5,731 bases of DNA from Actinomycetes bacterium (GTDB lineage Bacteria > Actinomycetota > Acidimicrobiia > Spongiisociales > UBA5794): NCBI GenBank assembly GCA_024640745.1, contig JAHEEL010000150.1:1-5731 (forward strand), given 5' to 3'. Under the pieces are notes generated by a model that did not search any database, had not been told where the DNA came from, and saw only the letters and a list, made by a program, of their open reading frames with translations. The position numbers were made by a program, and so were the translations under genes. This document shows positions 5,367 to 5,731 of this stretch, piece by piece (the first letter of the stretch is position 1; each line of letters starts with the position of its first letter).

Positions 5367-5731
5367 TGGAGCTTCGGAGCCAGAAGCGTTTGATGGTCTT
5401 CTCGGGTTCGGCGAACGAGCCCTTGGCTCAGGAAGTGGCACACATCCTCGGTGTCGAGCTCGGCGGCGTGGAGCGGTCGGTCTTTGCCAATGGAGAGATC
5501 TACATCCACTACACGGAGAGCGTCCGCGGCGCCGATGCGTTTGTGATCCAGAGCCACACGCAACCGCTCAACTTCAACATCATGGAGCAGTTGATCATGA
5601 TCGACGCCCTCAAGCGTGCGTCGGCGAAGCGGATCACTGCGGTTGTGCCGTTCTACGGATACGCCAGGCAGGACAAGAAGGGTCGTCCCAGAGAGCCGAT
5701 ATCCGCACGGCTCGTCGGCGACCTGTTCGTG
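5363..5731 (+). CDS. prs: Ribose-phosphate pyrophosphokinase, 3'-truncated by window edge
   Basis: PRPP synthetase transfers pyrophosphate from ATP to ribose-5-phosphate, supplying purine, pyrimidine, NAD, histidine and tryptophan synthesis. The frame begins at ATG 5363, overlapping the glmU stop as ATGA, and stays open to the last base: 123 of the roughly 310-330 residues of the family. A second in-frame ATG lies at 5366. An AGGA at 5353-5356 is 6 nt before the first ATG. Visible motifs are FSGSAN (13-18), the ATP-contacting FANGEIYI (41-48), ESVRGADAFVIQS (52-64), LIMIDALKRASAKRITAVVPFYGYARQDKK (77-106 in all), and GRPREPISARL (107-117). The catalytic flexible loop and the PRPP-binding motif lie beyond the window. 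The DKK-GRPREPISARL wording is like actinobacterial Prs. glmU-prs is a widely conserved pair. Confidence 0.95.
   Translation, partial: MMELRSQKRLMVFSGSANEPLAQEVAHILGVELGGVERSVFANGEIYIHYTESVRGADAFVIQSHTQPLNFNIMEQLIMIDALKRASAKRITAVVPFYGYARQDKKGRPREPISARLVGDLFV

Noticed and set aside
1..5731. Search for a mobile element, CRISPR array, toxin-antitoxin, defence or other unknown system
   Set aside because: Every long coding frame on the + strand belongs to a known housekeeping family, with no direct repeats, transposase motifs or unexplained gene; the tRNA 3' end shows no duplicated attachment site within the window.

Overview
The window reads as a compact, high-GC (roughly low-to-mid 60s % by eye) stretch of bacterial housekeeping chromosome. 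All genes lie on the + strand. In order they are: methionyl-tRNA synthetase (5' end cut off by the window), a TatD-family metal hydrolase, the 16S rRNA dimethyltransferase RsmA/KsgA, the isoprenoid kinase IspE, a tRNA-Gln(UUG), the bifunctional UDP-GlcNAc enzyme GlmU, and ribose-phosphate pyrophosphokinase Prs (3' end cut off). The gene order tatD-rsmA-ispE plus glmU-prs, the GC content, and the actinobacterial look of the Prs fragment (FANGEIYI, ARQDKKGRPREPISARL) point to Actinomycetota. A deep branch such as Acidimicrobiia is a reasonable guess, but that is inference and nothing here proves it.

Layout. Positions 1-2927 hold metG, tatD and rsmA, nearly abutting (7 nt between metG and tatD; 22 nt or an 8-nt overlap between tatD and rsmA, depending on the rsmA start). 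ispE starts at a GTG inside the rsmA stop codon (4-nt overlap) with a strong Shine-Dalgarno. The only real non-coding stretch is 3773-3986. It holds a 122-nt spacer with G-rich and C-rich tracts that can pair, then the tRNA-Gln gene (3895-3966), then a 20-nt leader to glmU. glmU and prs overlap by an ATGA (5363-5366). No transcription terminator is evident anywhere, so the whole block could be read through, with possible re-initiation just upstream of the tRNA.

Functionally the block covers translation (MetRS, tRNA-Gln, RsmA), the MEP isoprenoid pathway (IspE), cell-wall precursor supply (GlmU) and nucleotide precursor supply (Prs): growth-linked essential functions. The proteins look intact, with the expected catalytic motifs, apart from one notable deviation: the KMSKS loop of MetRS reads KGSAS. 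I found no mobile element, CRISPR array, defence gene or other sign of an undescribed system. The points worth a second look are the MetRS signature loop, the structured spacer before the tRNA, a hairpin that would compete with the tRNA 5' half, the tRNA/mRNA arrangement in front of glmU, and a marked excess of GATC sites.
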